NCBI GenBank assembly: GCA_017461445.1
Contig: JAFTXW010000010.1
Coordinates: forward strand, 1 to 50,062
Length of the DNA stretch: 50,062 bases
Direction: 5' to 3'
Source: Oscillospiraceae bacterium
Lineage (GTDB): Bacteria > Bacillota > Clostridia > Oscillospirales > Oscillospiraceae
Below are positions 15,498 through 24,427 of the stretch, in pieces. Each line of letters begins with the position of its first letter. The stretch's first letter is position 1. The notes under the pieces are model-generated. The model worked only from the letters and a program-made list of their open reading frames with translations, ran no database searches and had not been told where the DNA came from. A program made the translations under genes and the position numbers.

Positions 15498-16322
15498 ATG
15501 TCTGAGCAATGCCAGGACACCCTGCGCTGCAATCCCAATGATCTGCGGCAGGCCATGTCCGTCCACACACGAAAGATCACAGACTCCTGCCGGGATAAGG
15601 ACTGTATTGAGGATCTTCGGGTCTACTTAACCTGCGGCTCCCAGCAGCTGCTGGATTCCGCCTCCAGCACACGGGTGCGCAGCGCGGAGCTGCTGCACGC
15701 CTGTGTCGATGTGGAGAGCGTGGCCTTCGACCGGAACCACTACTGCATCGACGTTACCTTCTACTACCGCATTCTGGCCGACGCGGTGGTGGGCTCCTGC
15801 CGCCCCGCCACGCTGTACGGGCTGGCCGTATTCTCCAAGCGGGTCGTTCTCTGCGGCGAAGACAGCCGGGCCCACATCTTCCGCAGCGATACCTGCATGA
15901 ACGGAGCCGAAACCTCCTCCTGCTGCGCCGCCAATCTCCCCACCGCTGTGGTGGAGGTTCTGGATCCCATGGTGCTCAGTTCCAAGGTGAAGGAGGTTTC
16001 CGAGTGCGGCTGTGGGGAGGTCATGGCGCAGATCCCCGGGGGCATTCGGGCACGGTTTGATGAGGAGCTGGTATTCTCCAGCGAGCACCGCCGCCTGTTC
16101 GTGACGCTGGGGCAGTTCTCCATCATCCGGCTGGAGCGGGATGTGCAGCTGGTGGTGCCCGTGCTGGATTACAGCATCCCCACTAAGGAATGCAGCGACA
16201 GCAGCGGGAGCTGCACCGAGGACCCCTGCGAGATGTTCAGCCGCATCCCCTTCCCTGCATCCGAGTTTAACCCCAGAGGCTGCGACAAACAGAACGATAA
16301 CGACAACTGCCATAGCTGCTGA
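15498..16322 (+). CDS. Cysteine-rich protein of unknown function
   Basis: I cannot assign a family to this 274-residue protein. It contains 20 Cys spread over the whole length, including a CC pair, ECGCGE, and a C-terminal cluster ending NCHSC. No signal peptide or membrane segment is visible. The middle (VDVESVAFDRNHYCIDVTFYYRIL) looks like a beta-rich folded domain. A clear CCAGGAGG ribosome binding site and a terminator show it is a real single gene. High Cys with no export signal is seen in spore coat or exosporium proteins of Clostridia, and in metal-binding proteins; either is inference only. Confidence 0.82.
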   Translation: MSEQCQDTLRCNPNDLRQAMSVHTRKITDSCRDKDCIEDLRVYLTCGSQQLLDSASSTRVRSAELLHACVDVESVAFDRNHYCIDVTFYYRILADAVVGSCRPATLYGLAVFSKRVVLCGEDSRAHIFRSDTCMNGAETSSCCAANLPTAVVEVLDPMVLSSKVKEVSECGCGEVMAQIPGGIRARFDEELVFSSEHRRLFVTLGQFSIIRLERDVQLVVPVLDYSIPTKECSDSSGSCTEDPCEMFSRIPFPASEFNPRGCDKQNDNDNCHSC

Positions 16323-16323
16323 C

Positions 16324-16355
16324 AAAAGCCGGAGGGACTTCCCTCCGGCTTTTTC
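16324..16355. terminator. Bidirectional terminator between the cysteine-rich gene and the mreB-like gene
   Basis: AGCCGGAGGG and CCCTCCGGCT flank a 4-nt loop with TTTTT on the plus strand and a shorter T run on the minus strand. It lies between two convergent genes. Confidence 0.88.
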
Positions 16356-16378
16356 TGTATGTGAAAATAAGGGTACCT

Positions 16379-17428
16379 TTACCGGGCTTTCATCATGCGC
16401 TTGCGGGCAATGTTGATGGGGCCTTCCTGCATGTTGTTGATCCAGGCAAGGCTCTTGCCGCAGCCGTAGGCGGTGCAGCAGTCGGGATCGTCGGCCAGGA
16501 CGGTGGCGATGCCGGTGCGCTCCATGATCATCTCGGCCATGCCCCAAATCTGGCTGCAGCCGCCGGTGAGGGTAATGCCGTGCTCAGAAATGTCGGCCAC
16601 CAGCTCGGGGCTGGTCTGCTCCAGAACGGACACCACCTCGTCGGCAATAAGCCGGGCGGGACGGCGCAGGACCTCATAAATTTCCGTGGAGGACAGGGTG
16701 ACCTCCTTGGGCATACCGGTCTTGGCATCGCGGCCCTTGACGTTCATGGTCAGCTCCTCGTCCCGGGGGAACACTTGGCCGATCTGGATCTTGATGGATT
16801 CGGCGGTGACCTGACCGATGACCACGCCATGCTGGCGGCGGACATACCGGGCGATCAACTCGTCGATATAATCACCGGCGATCTTCAAAGAGGAGGACAC
16901 GGCGACGCCGTTCATGCTGAGGACGGCGATATCGGTGGTGCCGCCGCCGATATCCACCACCATGTGGCCGGTGGCACCCTTGATATCCAGATTCGCGCCC
17001 AGGGCGGCTGCCAGAGGCTCCTCGATCAGGAACACACGGCGGGCACCGGCCTCGATGGCGGCGTTGATGACGCTGCGCTCCTCCACCTCGGTAACACCAC
17101 TGGGCACGCTGATGACCACACGGGGCTTGGGGGTAAAGACGGAAGCCTGGGTGGCCGTCTTGAACATCTCCTGCAGCATACGGACGGTCATTTCATGGTC
17201 CGAAATGATGCCCTCCCGCAGGGGTTTCATGGCAACCACGTTGCCGGGGGTACGTCCCAGCATATTCCGGGCAGCGGCACCCACCTGCAAGATCTTGCCG
17301 GTATTTCTGTCCAGTGCCACAACAGCAGGCTCCCGGACCACCAGGCCCTTGCCGTCGGCATAGATCAGGACATTGGATGTACCCAGGTCAACGCCCAGGT
17401 CATTGTTAAACATGGAAAATATAGACAT
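16379..17428 (-). CDS. MreB/Mbl-type rod-shape-determining actin homologue
   Basis: The 349-residue protein is an ATP-binding bacterial actin that organises cell wall synthesis along the inside of the membrane. Nucleotide motifs are GVDLGTSNVLIY (phosphate 1), DIGGGTTDIAVL (phosphate 2) and LTGGCSQIWGM (adenosine). I chose the ATG at 17428, which follows an AGGTG ribosome binding site and gives the usual MSIFSMFNNDLGVDLGT start; upstream in-frame codons overlap comF. mreC and mreD are not beside it, as is common for Mbl or MreBH paralogues. It is last in an apparent operon with recD2 and comF. Confidence 0.9.
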   Translation of the reverse strand: MSIFSMFNNDLGVDLGTSNVLIYADGKGLVVREPAVVALDRNTGKILQVGAAARNMLGRTPGNVVAMKPLREGIISDHEMTVRMLQEMFKTATQASVFTPKPRVVISVPSGVTEVEERSVINAAIEAGARRVFLIEEPLAAALGANLDIKGATGHMVVDIGGGTTDIAVLSMNGVAVSSSLKIAGDYIDELIARYVRRQHGVVIGQVTAESIKIQIGQVFPRDEELTMNVKGRDAKTGMPKEVTLSSTEIYEVLRRPARLIADEVVSVLEQTSPELVADISEHGITLTGGCSQIWGMAEMIMERTGIATVLADDPDCCTAYGCGKSLAWINNMQEGPINIARKRMMKAR

Positions 17429-17444
17429 ATTGACACCTACTTTG

Positions 17445-18095
17445 TTACTTATATGAAGCCGCGATAACGGCACAATGTACTTCCTCCGCGCCTGCGGTCA
17501 GCAGCACCCGGGCGCACTCCCCTGCCGTGGCTCCTGTGGTCAGGATGTCGTCCAGCAGAAGGATCCGCTTTCCCCGGACCGCCTCCGCGTCCGTCACCCG
17601 GTAAACACCCAGCACATTGGCACGCCGCTCTGCCGTGCCCGTGATGCGGGACTGTTGGCGGTTGTTGCGAACCTTTTTCAGAAGGGAAACAGGCGTGATG
17701 CCCAGCTCCTGTCCCACGGCCTTTGCCAGGAGCTCCACCTGGTCGTAGCCACGGCGGAATTTCCGCAGCGGGCTGACAGGCACCCAGGTGATGGCATCAA
17801 AGCCCTCCGGGTGCTCCCGCAGCAGCTTCATGGCAAGCAAACGGCCATAGGAAGGGGCATAGCCCCGGGCATTGTGGAATTTATAACGCAAAAGGCTTCG
17901 CCTTACGTTCCCTTCATAGTACCAGACGGCGGCGAAACTGTCAAGAAATTGGAGCTTCCTTTTTCCGCTGGAGTATTCGGGAGCATCCACGCGGCAGTCC
18001 CGGCACAGGTCCAGCTCCTGTTTTTCGAGGATTTTCCCGCACAGGACGCACTTGGGTGGAAACAGGGCATTCAGGATCCAGTGAAGCAGCTTCAT
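17445..18095 (-). CDS. ComF family phosphoribosyltransferase-like protein
   Basis: This 216-residue protein belongs to the ComF/GntX family, needed for DNA uptake in some bacteria. The N-terminal zinc finger is CVLCGKILEKQELDLCRDC, and the C-terminal phosphoribosyltransferase site is ILLLDDILTTGATAGECARVL. Its exact reaction is unknown; a role with the helicase partner ComFA in competence is established in Bacillus. Here ComFA is absent and the gene instead overlaps recD2 by 4 bases, a frequent Clostridial arrangement. The ATG is the second of the overlapping ATGA-like junction. Confidence 0.92.
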   Translation of the reverse strand: MKLLHWILNALFPPKCVLCGKILEKQELDLCRDCRVDAPEYSSGKRKLQFLDSFAAVWYYEGNVRRSLLRYKFHNARGYAPSYGRLLAMKLLREHPEGFDAITWVPVSPLRKFRRGYDQVELLAKAVGQELGITPVSLLKKVRNNRQQSRITGTAERRANVLGVYRVTDAEAVRGKRILLLDDILTTGATAGECARVLLTAGAEEVHCAVIAASYK

Positions 18096-20302
18096 CCGAC
18101 CTTCCCCTGAAGCCGCAGTTTCAGGCCCGTGTAGCGGCGGTTTTTCCGGGCGTTCTCCGTCATGGCGGCTACCGTTTCCTCCCGGCCTACGATGATCAGC
18201 AGCTCCCTGGCCCGGGTAATGGCGGTATAGAGGACGCTGCGGCTGAGCAGGTAGGGTGAGCCGTTCCAGGCCGTCAGGATCACCGCCCGGTATTCGCTGC
18301 CCTGGCTCTTGTGGACGGTCATGGCATAGGCAGGCTCCAGCTCATTCAGCTGGGTGAAATCATACTCCGCCTCCCGGTCGTCAAAGACCACCGTCAGGCT
18401 CTCCGCCGCGGGATCGATGGATGTGATGGTACCCACATCGCCGTTGAAAATGCCCGTTCCGATGGTGCTGCCGTCGGTCTTCTTCCACATTATATCATAA
18501 TTGTTTCGAATCTGCATCACCCTGTCCCCTTCCCGGAAAAGAATTTCGCCGAACTGACGTTCTTTTTTCTCGGGATGGGCAGGATTCAGGGCCGCCTGGA
18601 GCATTTTGTTCAGGCTCACGGTGCCGACACCGCCCTTGCGGGTGGGGGACAGCACCTGGATCTGCTCGGGAGGGATACCCATGTTTTTGGGCAGTCTTGT
18701 TGTACACAGATCCCGGATCAGCTGGGTCACCGCGTCCTCACTCTGGCGGCGCATAAAGAAAAAGTCGCTGGTCACATTTCGCAGCTCCGGCATTTCCCCG
18801 TGGTTGACACGGTGGGCGTTCATGACGATCAGGCTCTGCTGGGCCTGGCGGAAAATCTCCGTCAGCCGCACCGTGGGCAGTTCACCGCTGCGGAGCATAT
18901 CGCTGAAGGGAAAACCGGGGCCCACGGGAGGCAGCTGGTCGGGGTCGCCCACCAAAATCAGCCGCTTTCCCTCGGGAACGGCCTGCAGCAGGCTGTGTAA
19001 CAGCTGCACATCCACCATGGACATTTCATCCACGATGACCGCATCGGCCTTTAAAGGGTTGTCCTCGTCCCGGACGAAGAACATCTTGCCTGTGTTGGGG
19101 TCCAGGCTGGCTTCCAGCAGGCGGTGAATGGTGGAGGCTTCTTCCCCTGTCACCTCTGTCAGCCGCTTGGCGGCGCGGCCCGTAGGAGCCGCCAGGACAC
19201 AGCGAAGCTGCATCTGGCCCAGCAGGGACAGGATGCCATTCAATATGGTCGTTTTACCGGTGCCGGGGCCGCCGGTGATCAGCAGCAGACCGGAGGTGGC
19301 CGCTTCCCGGATTGCTTTTTTCTGCTCCTCCGAATATTCGATACCACTTTCCTTCGCTACATTGCGGATCAGCTTGTCCAGTCCTCTGGGCTCCGGGAAG
19401 GTATGGTGGGCGAAGTTCAGCAGGCTTCTGGTGCAGTAGCTTTCCGCCTCGTGGAGCTGGGGCAGGTAAATGACCACGATGCCCGCCAGGGTATCCCGCA
19501 CCAGCCGGTCCACCTCCAAAAGCCGCCCGATGGCCTGCTGCACCGCCTCCTGGGAAACGGAAAGCAGCTGGGCAGTGGCCGCCGTAAGCTTGTCCTCCGG
19601 CAGGAAGCTGTGGCCCGCCGTCAGGTTGTAATTCAATTCAAAGAGGATGCCCGCTTCCACCCGCCGGGGATCATCTCCTGCCACGCCCAGCTCAATGGCA
19701 AAGCGGTCAACGGCCCCGAAGGGGGCTTCCAGGCCCTCATCCATCAATAGATACGGGTCGTCATACAAAAGCTCCACGGTGCTGTCGCCGTACAATTTAT
19801 AGGTACGCACCGCCAATTCTGCGGGAAGGTGGTGCAGGGCGAAGAACTCCATCAGCTGGCGCATGCCCACCTGCAGGCGAAATTCCTCGCCGATGGCCTT
19901 TGCTTTTTCCCGGGAAATGCCGATGACCTCCGCCAGCCGCAGCGGTTCCCGCTCCATGACGAGGAGGGTCTCCTCCCCGAAATGCTCCACGATCCGGGCC
20001 GCCATCTTGGGGCCGATGCCTTTAATGACCCGGCTGCTGAGATAGCTTAAAATTTCCATGGTGGTCTGGGGCATCAGCCGCTCCAGAAACTCCGCCTCAA
20101 ACTGGCGGCCGTAGCTGCTGTGGGTGCTCCACTTGCCCGTAACCATCAGCCGCTCGCCCACGGCGGGCAGCGGGATGGTGCCCACCACCGTCACGGTCTG
20201 GCCGCCGCCCACGCTTAAACGCAGGACGGCGTAGCCGTTGTCATAATTCTGGTATACCACCGCACTGATGGCACCCTGCAGGATCTCCATTTCCTGTTCC
20301 AT
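18092..20302 (-). CDS. recD2: RecD2-type DNA helicase
   Basis: The 736-residue protein is a 5'-3' superfamily 1 helicase that works outside RecBCD in DNA repair. All motifs are present: Walker A ITGGPGTGKTT, Walker B VIVDEMSMVD, motif III LVGDPDQLPPVG, motif IV LTEIFRQAQQS, motif V AMTVHKSQGSEY and motif VI TAITRARELL. The N-terminal OB-fold and helix-hairpin-helix regions (about 1-200) mark RecD2. I prefer the ATG at 20302 (MEQEMEILQGAIS), matching relatives; an ATG at 20392 would add 30 residues that read like a shifted frame of the upstream gene, and one at 20290 is also possible. Confidence 0.93.
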   Translation of the reverse strand: MEQEMEILQGAISAVVYQNYDNGYAVLRLSVGGGQTVTVVGTIPLPAVGERLMVTGKWSTHSSYGRQFEAEFLERLMPQTTMEILSYLSSRVIKGIGPKMAARIVEHFGEETLLVMEREPLRLAEVIGISREKAKAIGEEFRLQVGMRQLMEFFALHHLPAELAVRTYKLYGDSTVELLYDDPYLLMDEGLEAPFGAVDRFAIELGVAGDDPRRVEAGILFELNYNLTAGHSFLPEDKLTAATAQLLSVSQEAVQQAIGRLLEVDRLVRDTLAGIVVIYLPQLHEAESYCTRSLLNFAHHTFPEPRGLDKLIRNVAKESGIEYSEEQKKAIREAATSGLLLITGGPGTGKTTILNGILSLLGQMQLRCVLAAPTGRAAKRLTEVTGEEASTIHRLLEASLDPNTGKMFFVRDEDNPLKADAVIVDEMSMVDVQLLHSLLQAVPEGKRLILVGDPDQLPPVGPGFPFSDMLRSGELPTVRLTEIFRQAQQSLIVMNAHRVNHGEMPELRNVTSDFFFMRRQSEDAVTQLIRDLCTTRLPKNMGIPPEQIQVLSPTRKGGVGTVSLNKMLQAALNPAHPEKKERQFGEILFREGDRVMQIRNNYDIMWKKTDGSTIGTGIFNGDVGTITSIDPAAESLTVVFDDREAEYDFTQLNELEPAYAMTVHKSQGSEYRAVILTAWNGSPYLLSRSVLYTAITRARELLIIVGREETVAAMTENARKNRRYTGLKLRLQGKVG

Positions 20303-20591
20303 GGTCTCGATTCCGCTCCCATTCCAGCCGGGCAAGAAGCTCCCCCGGGCTGCATATTTCTGTCTCACAGCCATTGGGCTGTATCTTTTCATCTGTGACC
20401 GCGATCAGGGGCACGCTCAGCAGCCCCAGGCTCCGCAGCCAGCGGCAGCGGCTGACGATCCCCTCGTCGGGATATCCGAAGCACACCACCGCGCAGCCCC
20501 TGCCTGAGGGCAAAAGCCAGCCAAGCACCGCCCACAGGATGCTCAGCAGGCCAAAAGCCGCCAGCATTCCCAAAATCACATATCCGAGCAT
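20241..20591 (-). CDS. Small protein with N-terminal membrane helix, overlapping recD2
   Basis: The 116-residue product begins MLGYVILGMLAAFGLLSILWAVLGWLLP, one or two membrane passes, followed by a cytosolic segment with VCFGYPDEGIVSRCRWLRSLGLLSVPLIAVTDE. I do not recognise a named family. The chosen ATG at 20591 follows a purine run GGGGGGATGGT; an upstream ATG at 20660 is less likely. The 3' end overlaps recD2 by 62 bases in another frame, which suggests coupling. It heads the recD2/comF/mreB-like unit. Confidence 0.6.
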   Translation of the reverse strand: MLGYVILGMLAAFGLLSILWAVLGWLLPSGRGCAVVCFGYPDEGIVSRCRWLRSLGLLSVPLIAVTDEKIQPNGCETEICSPGELLARLEWERNRDHGTGNGDPAGCHQCGGIPEL

Positions 20592-20687
20592 ACCATCCCC
20601 CCGGGATGATATATGCCGGACGTCCTTGTTTGGTGTCCATTTTACAACATTTCCGCCCAAATGAAAAGGGTTATTTCAAATTTCCCG

Positions 20688-20722
20688 CAAAAAACAGCTG
20701 CCGTCCCGAAGGACGGCAGCTG
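20688..20722 (-). terminator. Rho-independent terminator of the P-type ATPase gene
   Basis: On the minus strand CAGCTGCCGTCC, loop TTCG, GGACGGCAGCTG and TTTTTT. The 12-bp stem closed by a TTCG tetraloop is very stable. Confidence 0.95.
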
Positions 20723-20740
20723 CTTTGATCAAAAAACGGT

Positions 20741-23386
20741 TTACTTCTTTGCGGTCTTGCGCTGAATGAACTTGACCAGCTCCACGATGGGGATGACCAG
20801 GAAGGCCAGAGCCAGAGCAACGAAGTATTCGGTCCAGCCGATGGGGGTGAAGCCAAAGGCGTTGGCCAGGAAAGGAACCTCCAGCACCGCGGTAGTCAGC
20901 ACCAGGGAGCCCAGCATGGCGGCCCACAGAACCTTGTTGTGGCTGGTCAGCTGCCAGATGGACTTGCGCTGGGAGCGCAGGTTGAAGGAGTGGAAGATCT
21001 CACACATGGACATGGTCAGGAAGGCCATGGTCATGCCGTGGTCGGAAACGCCGTGGGGCATCTCAAAATAGCCCACCTCGAAGCAGTGGCCGAGAATGTA
21101 GGAAAGGATGGTGATGGCGGTGACCAGAATGCCCTGGTAAGCGATGTCAAAGAACAGACCGCCGGCGAAGATACCCTCCTTGGAATCACGGGGAGGACGG
21201 TTCATGGTGTCAGGCTCTGCCTTTTCCATGCCCAGTGCCAGCGCGGGGAAGCAGTCGGTGACCAGGTTGATGAACAGCAGGTGGACGGGGTTCAGCAGGG
21301 TGAAGCCCATCAGGGTAGCGGAGAAGACGCCCAGAACCTCGGACATATTGGAAGCCAGCAGGAACTGGATGGCCTTACGGATGTTGTCATAGATCCGGCG
21401 GCCCTCGCCCACAGCGGCGACGATGGTAGCGAAGTTGTCGTCAGCCAGAACCATATCGGCAACGTTCTTGGTAACGTCGGTACCGGTAATGCCCATGCCG
21501 ACACCGATATCGGCGGACTTGATGGAGGGAGCGTCGTTGACGCCGTCGCCGGTCATGGCGGTGATGGCACCGTTGGCCTTCCAGGCGTTGACGATGCGGG
21601 TCTTATGCTCGGGCTGGACACGGGCATAGACACCGTACTTCTTCACAGCCTCGCAGATCTCGTCATCGGGAATGTCATTCAGCTCCGCGCCGGTGATGGC
21701 CTGAGAAGCGTCGGTGATGATGCCCAGCTCCTTGGCGATGGCGACAGCGGTATCCTTGTGGTCACCGGTGATCATAACGGCCCGGATACCGGCGGAGGCA
21801 CATTCCTCGATAGCAGCCTTGACCTCAGGACGGACAGGGTCGATCATACCGGTCAGGCCCAGGAACACCAGCTCCTGCTCCAGGAACTCGGGCGTATTGT
21901 CGGCGGGCTTTTCTGCCCAGTCGCGCTTGGCGGCAGCCAGAACACGCAGGGCCCGGTCAGCCATGGCCTTGTTGGCAGCCATGATCTCAGCGCGCTTGGC
22001 ATCGGTCATGGGCTTGCACTCGCCGTTCTCATAGTAGTAGGCGCAGCGGGACAGCACCACATCGGGACCGCCCTTGGTGTACTGGACGTACTTGCCGCCC
22101 AGATCGTGAATAGTGGACATCATCTTACGGCCGGAATCGAAGGGAGCCTCGTCCACACGGGGAGTTGCCTTTTCCAGATCCTGCTTCTTCAGACCCAGGG
22201 AGCAGGCGAAGTTGACCAGAGCGCACTCGGTGGGCTCGCCCTCTGCCTGATCCTCTTCGTTCAGATTGGCATCGGAGCACAGAGCCATTGCGGTAGCGAC
22301 CAGATTGGTCTCGCCAACATGGTCAACAACGGTCATCTTGTTCTGGGTCAGGGTGCCGGTCTTATCGGAGCAGATGACCTGGGTGCAGCCCAGAGTCTCC
22401 ACAGCGGTCAGGCGGCGGATAACGGCGTTGCGCTGAGACATCTTGGTAACGCCGATGGACAGAACCACGGTAACGACGGTGGCCAGGCCCTCGGGAATGG
22501 CGGCAACAGCCAGGGAAACGGCGACCATGAAGGTCTCCAGAACCACCTGCAGATGGAAGTCACCCTCCATGATCAGGTTGAAGGCGAAGATGAACACACA
22601 GATGCCCAGCACCATCTTGGAAAGCAGGGTGCCCAGCTCGTCAAGCTTGCGCTGCAGGGGGGTCTGCTCTTCCTCGGTAGCGGCCAGCGCACCGGCGATC
22701 TTGCCCATCTCGGTGTTCATGCCGGTGCCGACAATGACAGCCTTGCCGCGGCCGTAGACCACGGTGGAGCCCATGTAGCACATATTCTTCCGGTCACCCA
22801 GAGGAACATCCTCCTGGCCCTCTGCCAGGCCCAGAGCCTCCAGAACCTTGTTGACGGGGACAGACTCGCCAGTCAGGGCGGCTTCCTCGATCTTCAGGGA
22901 AGCGTTCTCAATGATACGGCCGTCAGCGGGGACCGCGTCACCGGCTTCCAGGATGACCACATCGCCGGGAACCAGCTCATCGGAGTGCAGAACCACCATC
23001 TTGCCGTCACGCATGACCTTACAGGTCGCCGCCGTCATGGTCTGCAGGGCTTCGATGGCAGCCTCCGCCTTGCTCTCCTGGAACACGCCCAGGATGGCAT
23101 TCAGCAGAACCACAGCCAGGATAATGATGACTTCGGCCCATTCATTTTCACCCGCCAGCATACCGGTCAGGGCACTGACACCGGCAGCGACCAGCAGGAT
23201 GATCAGCATGGGATCCTTCAGCTGTTCAATAAACCGCTGAAGCAGGGTCGGTTTCTCGGCTTCTTTGAGCTTGTTGGGGCCGTACTTGGCAAGACGCTCC
23301 TGCGCCTGTGCGGTGGTCAGGCCCTCCGCGCCCACGCCAAGATCGCGCAGAACGTCCTGCGCGGACTGGGTGTAGGTTTTCTTCAT
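20741..23386 (-). CDS. Calcium-type P-type cation-transporting ATPase
   Basis: This 881-residue integral membrane pump exports a cation, probably Ca2+, at the cost of ATP. Visible are the N-terminal cation ATPase domain (LGVGAEGLTTAQAQERL), TGES in the actuator domain, the phosphorylated Asp in CSDKTGTLTQNKM, MTGDGVNDAPSIK in the hinge, and ten hydrophobic segments. Ion-site residues AAIPEGLAT (helix 4) and NLVTDCFPALALGME (helix 6) match SERCA/PMCA-type pumps rather than heavy-metal ones; no N-terminal metal domain is present. It is monocistronic with its own promoter and terminator. Confidence 0.95.
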   Translation of the reverse strand: MKKTYTQSAQDVLRDLGVGAEGLTTAQAQERLAKYGPNKLKEAEKPTLLQRFIEQLKDPMLIILLVAAGVSALTGMLAGENEWAEVIIILAVVLLNAILGVFQESKAEAAIEALQTMTAATCKVMRDGKMVVLHSDELVPGDVVILEAGDAVPADGRIIENASLKIEEAALTGESVPVNKVLEALGLAEGQEDVPLGDRKNMCYMGSTVVYGRGKAVIVGTGMNTEMGKIAGALAATEEEQTPLQRKLDELGTLLSKMVLGICVFIFAFNLIMEGDFHLQVVLETFMVAVSLAVAAIPEGLATVVTVVLSIGVTKMSQRNAVIRRLTAVETLGCTQVICSDKTGTLTQNKMTVVDHVGETNLVATAMALCSDANLNEEDQAEGEPTECALVNFACSLGLKKQDLEKATPRVDEAPFDSGRKMMSTIHDLGGKYVQYTKGGPDVVLSRCAYYYENGECKPMTDAKRAEIMAANKAMADRALRVLAAAKRDWAEKPADNTPEFLEQELVFLGLTGMIDPVRPEVKAAIEECASAGIRAVMITGDHKDTAVAIAKELGIITDASQAITGAELNDIPDDEICEAVKKYGVYARVQPEHKTRIVNAWKANGAITAMTGDGVNDAPSIKSADIGVGMGITGTDVTKNVADMVLADDNFATIVAAVGEGRRIYDNIRKAIQFLLASNMSEVLGVFSATLMGFTLLNPVHLLFINLVTDCFPALALGMEKAEPDTMNRPPRDSKEGIFAGGLFFDIAYQGILVTAITILSYILGHCFEVGYFEMPHGVSDHGMTMAFLTMSMCEIFHSFNLRSQRKSIWQLTSHNKVLWAAMLGSLVLTTAVLEVPFLANAFGFTPIGWTEYFVALALAFLVIPIVELVKFIQRKTAKK

Positions 23387-23444
23387 TTGTCATTCTCCTT
23401 CATCTTTGCATGGTAAACCATTTTACCTTTTGGGATACTACGTT

Positions 23445-23473
23445 ATTATACATCATGTTATGCAAAACTTCAA
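23445..23473 (-). promoter_or_regulatory. Promoter of the P-type ATPase gene
   Basis: On the minus strand TTGAAG, a 17-bp spacer and TATAAT, leaving a leader of about 50 bases. Confidence 0.75.
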
Positions 23474-23692
23474 GACAGTAGAAATTTTTTACCAAATTTT
23501 TGTCAGGATTTTTTCATATTTCGCCCAAAAGATACAATCTCCTGTTTTTGGAAGGCTGCCTGCCGGAACATTTCCCTGCATTTCCCGCCTTTTTTCCGGG
23601 TATACTTTCCGCAGACAGTGCTAAGGGCAGGTAAAAAATGTCAACTGGCAATTTCTATAATTTTTCTGCAAAAGATTTGGTAAACATATCAT

Positions 23693-23721
23693 TTGTATAT
23701 TTGCAAAATCTTCGCTATAAT
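23693..23721 (+). promoter_or_regulatory. Promoter of the ATP synthase operon
   Basis: A perfect TATAAT (23716-23721) is preceded at 17 bp by a weak -35, TTGTAT. It lies 29 bases before the first gene. Confidence 0.6.
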
Positions 23722-23749
23722 GACATTGATTATAAGGGGGCATTTGGCG

Positions 23750-24007
23750 ATGAAGGATATCAATATGCTGGTTTGGCTGACCCAGCTGGGTCTGTCCATT
23801 GCCGCGCCGCTGGCAGGCTTTGTGCTGCTGGCCCTGTGGCTGCGGAGCACCTTCGGCCTGGGCAGCTGGGTCATCTGGGTGGGACTTGCCCTGGGGCTTT
23901 ATTCTGCCCTTGCCGGTTTCCGCCAGTCCCTGCAAGCCATGGAACGGATGTCCAGGGACAAAAAATCTCAGAAACCGCCCCCCATCTCCTTTAACGAACA
24001 CAACTAA
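23750..24007 (+). CDS. AtpZ/AtpI-related small membrane protein
   Basis: The 85-residue protein has two hydrophobic helices (LVWLTQLGLSIAAPLAGFVLLALWL and WVIWVGLALGLYSALAGF), the hallmark of the AtpZ family found before atpI in ATP synthase operons. In alkaliphilic Bacillus AtpZ and AtpI form a Mg2+/Ca2+ entry route and may help c-ring assembly. An AAGGGGG ribosome binding site precedes the ATG at 23750. It is the first gene of the operon and lies 15 bases before atpI. Confidence 0.8.
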   Translation: MKDINMLVWLTQLGLSIAAPLAGFVLLALWLRSTFGLGSWVIWVGLALGLYSALAGFRQSLQAMERMSRDKKSQKPPPISFNEHN

Positions 24008-24022
24008 CCCCGGAGGAAACAT

Positions 24023-24427
24023 ATGGAATCCCGTAAATTTGTCCTCAAAGAAACCGCAGTCGTGCTTCTTGGTGAAGTAATTTGCTCTGCCGCCATGGTC
24101 GGCATATTTGCACTGCTGGGATATTACAGCACTTCCGTGCTGTTGGGTGCCGTCATCGGCTCCATCCTTGCAACGCTGAACTTCTTTTTCATGGCCGTGG
24201 GTGCAACCCTGGCCGCTGATAAAGCGGAGAAGCAGGATGTTAAGGGCGGTAAGGCAATGATCCAGTCCTCCTATACCCTTCGGCTCATTGTTCTGGCAAT
24301 CGTACTGTTTGCCTTCGCCAAAAGCGGCCTTTGCAATCCTGTTGCCCTTGTTGTTCCGCTTATTTTCGTCCGTCCTACCATTACTGTTACCGAATTTTTC
24401 AGAAAGTCAGGTGAAGCCAATTCATGA
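24023..24427 (+). CDS. atpI: ATP synthase subunit I
   Basis: The 134-residue membrane protein has four hydrophobic segments and the LGAVIGSILATLNFFFMAVG pattern of AtpI. This accessory protein assists c-ring assembly and possibly Mg2+ uptake. GGAGGAAAC precedes the ATG. Its stop overlaps the atpB start (ATGA), the usual coupling. Confidence 0.85.
   Translation: MESRKFVLKETAVVLLGEVICSAAMVGIFALLGYYSTSVLLGAVIGSILATLNFFFMAVGATLAADKAEKQDVKGGKAMIQSSYTLRLIVLAIVLFAFAKSGLCNPVALVVPLIFVRPTITVTEFFRKSGEANS

Larger units (their letters stand above)
23387..23749. other. Divergent intergenic region between P-type ATPase and ATP synthase operon
   Basis: This 363-bp AT-rich stretch holds one promoter for each direction (23445-23473 and 23693-23721). 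The middle part shows no coding pattern, repeat or clear hairpin. Confidence 0.6.

Noticed and set aside
20939-23416. 825-codon plus-strand open frame
   Set aside because: It is antisense to the P-type ATPase over its whole length, is rich in Gly, His, Gln and Val in the pattern of reversed codons, and has no ribosome binding site.
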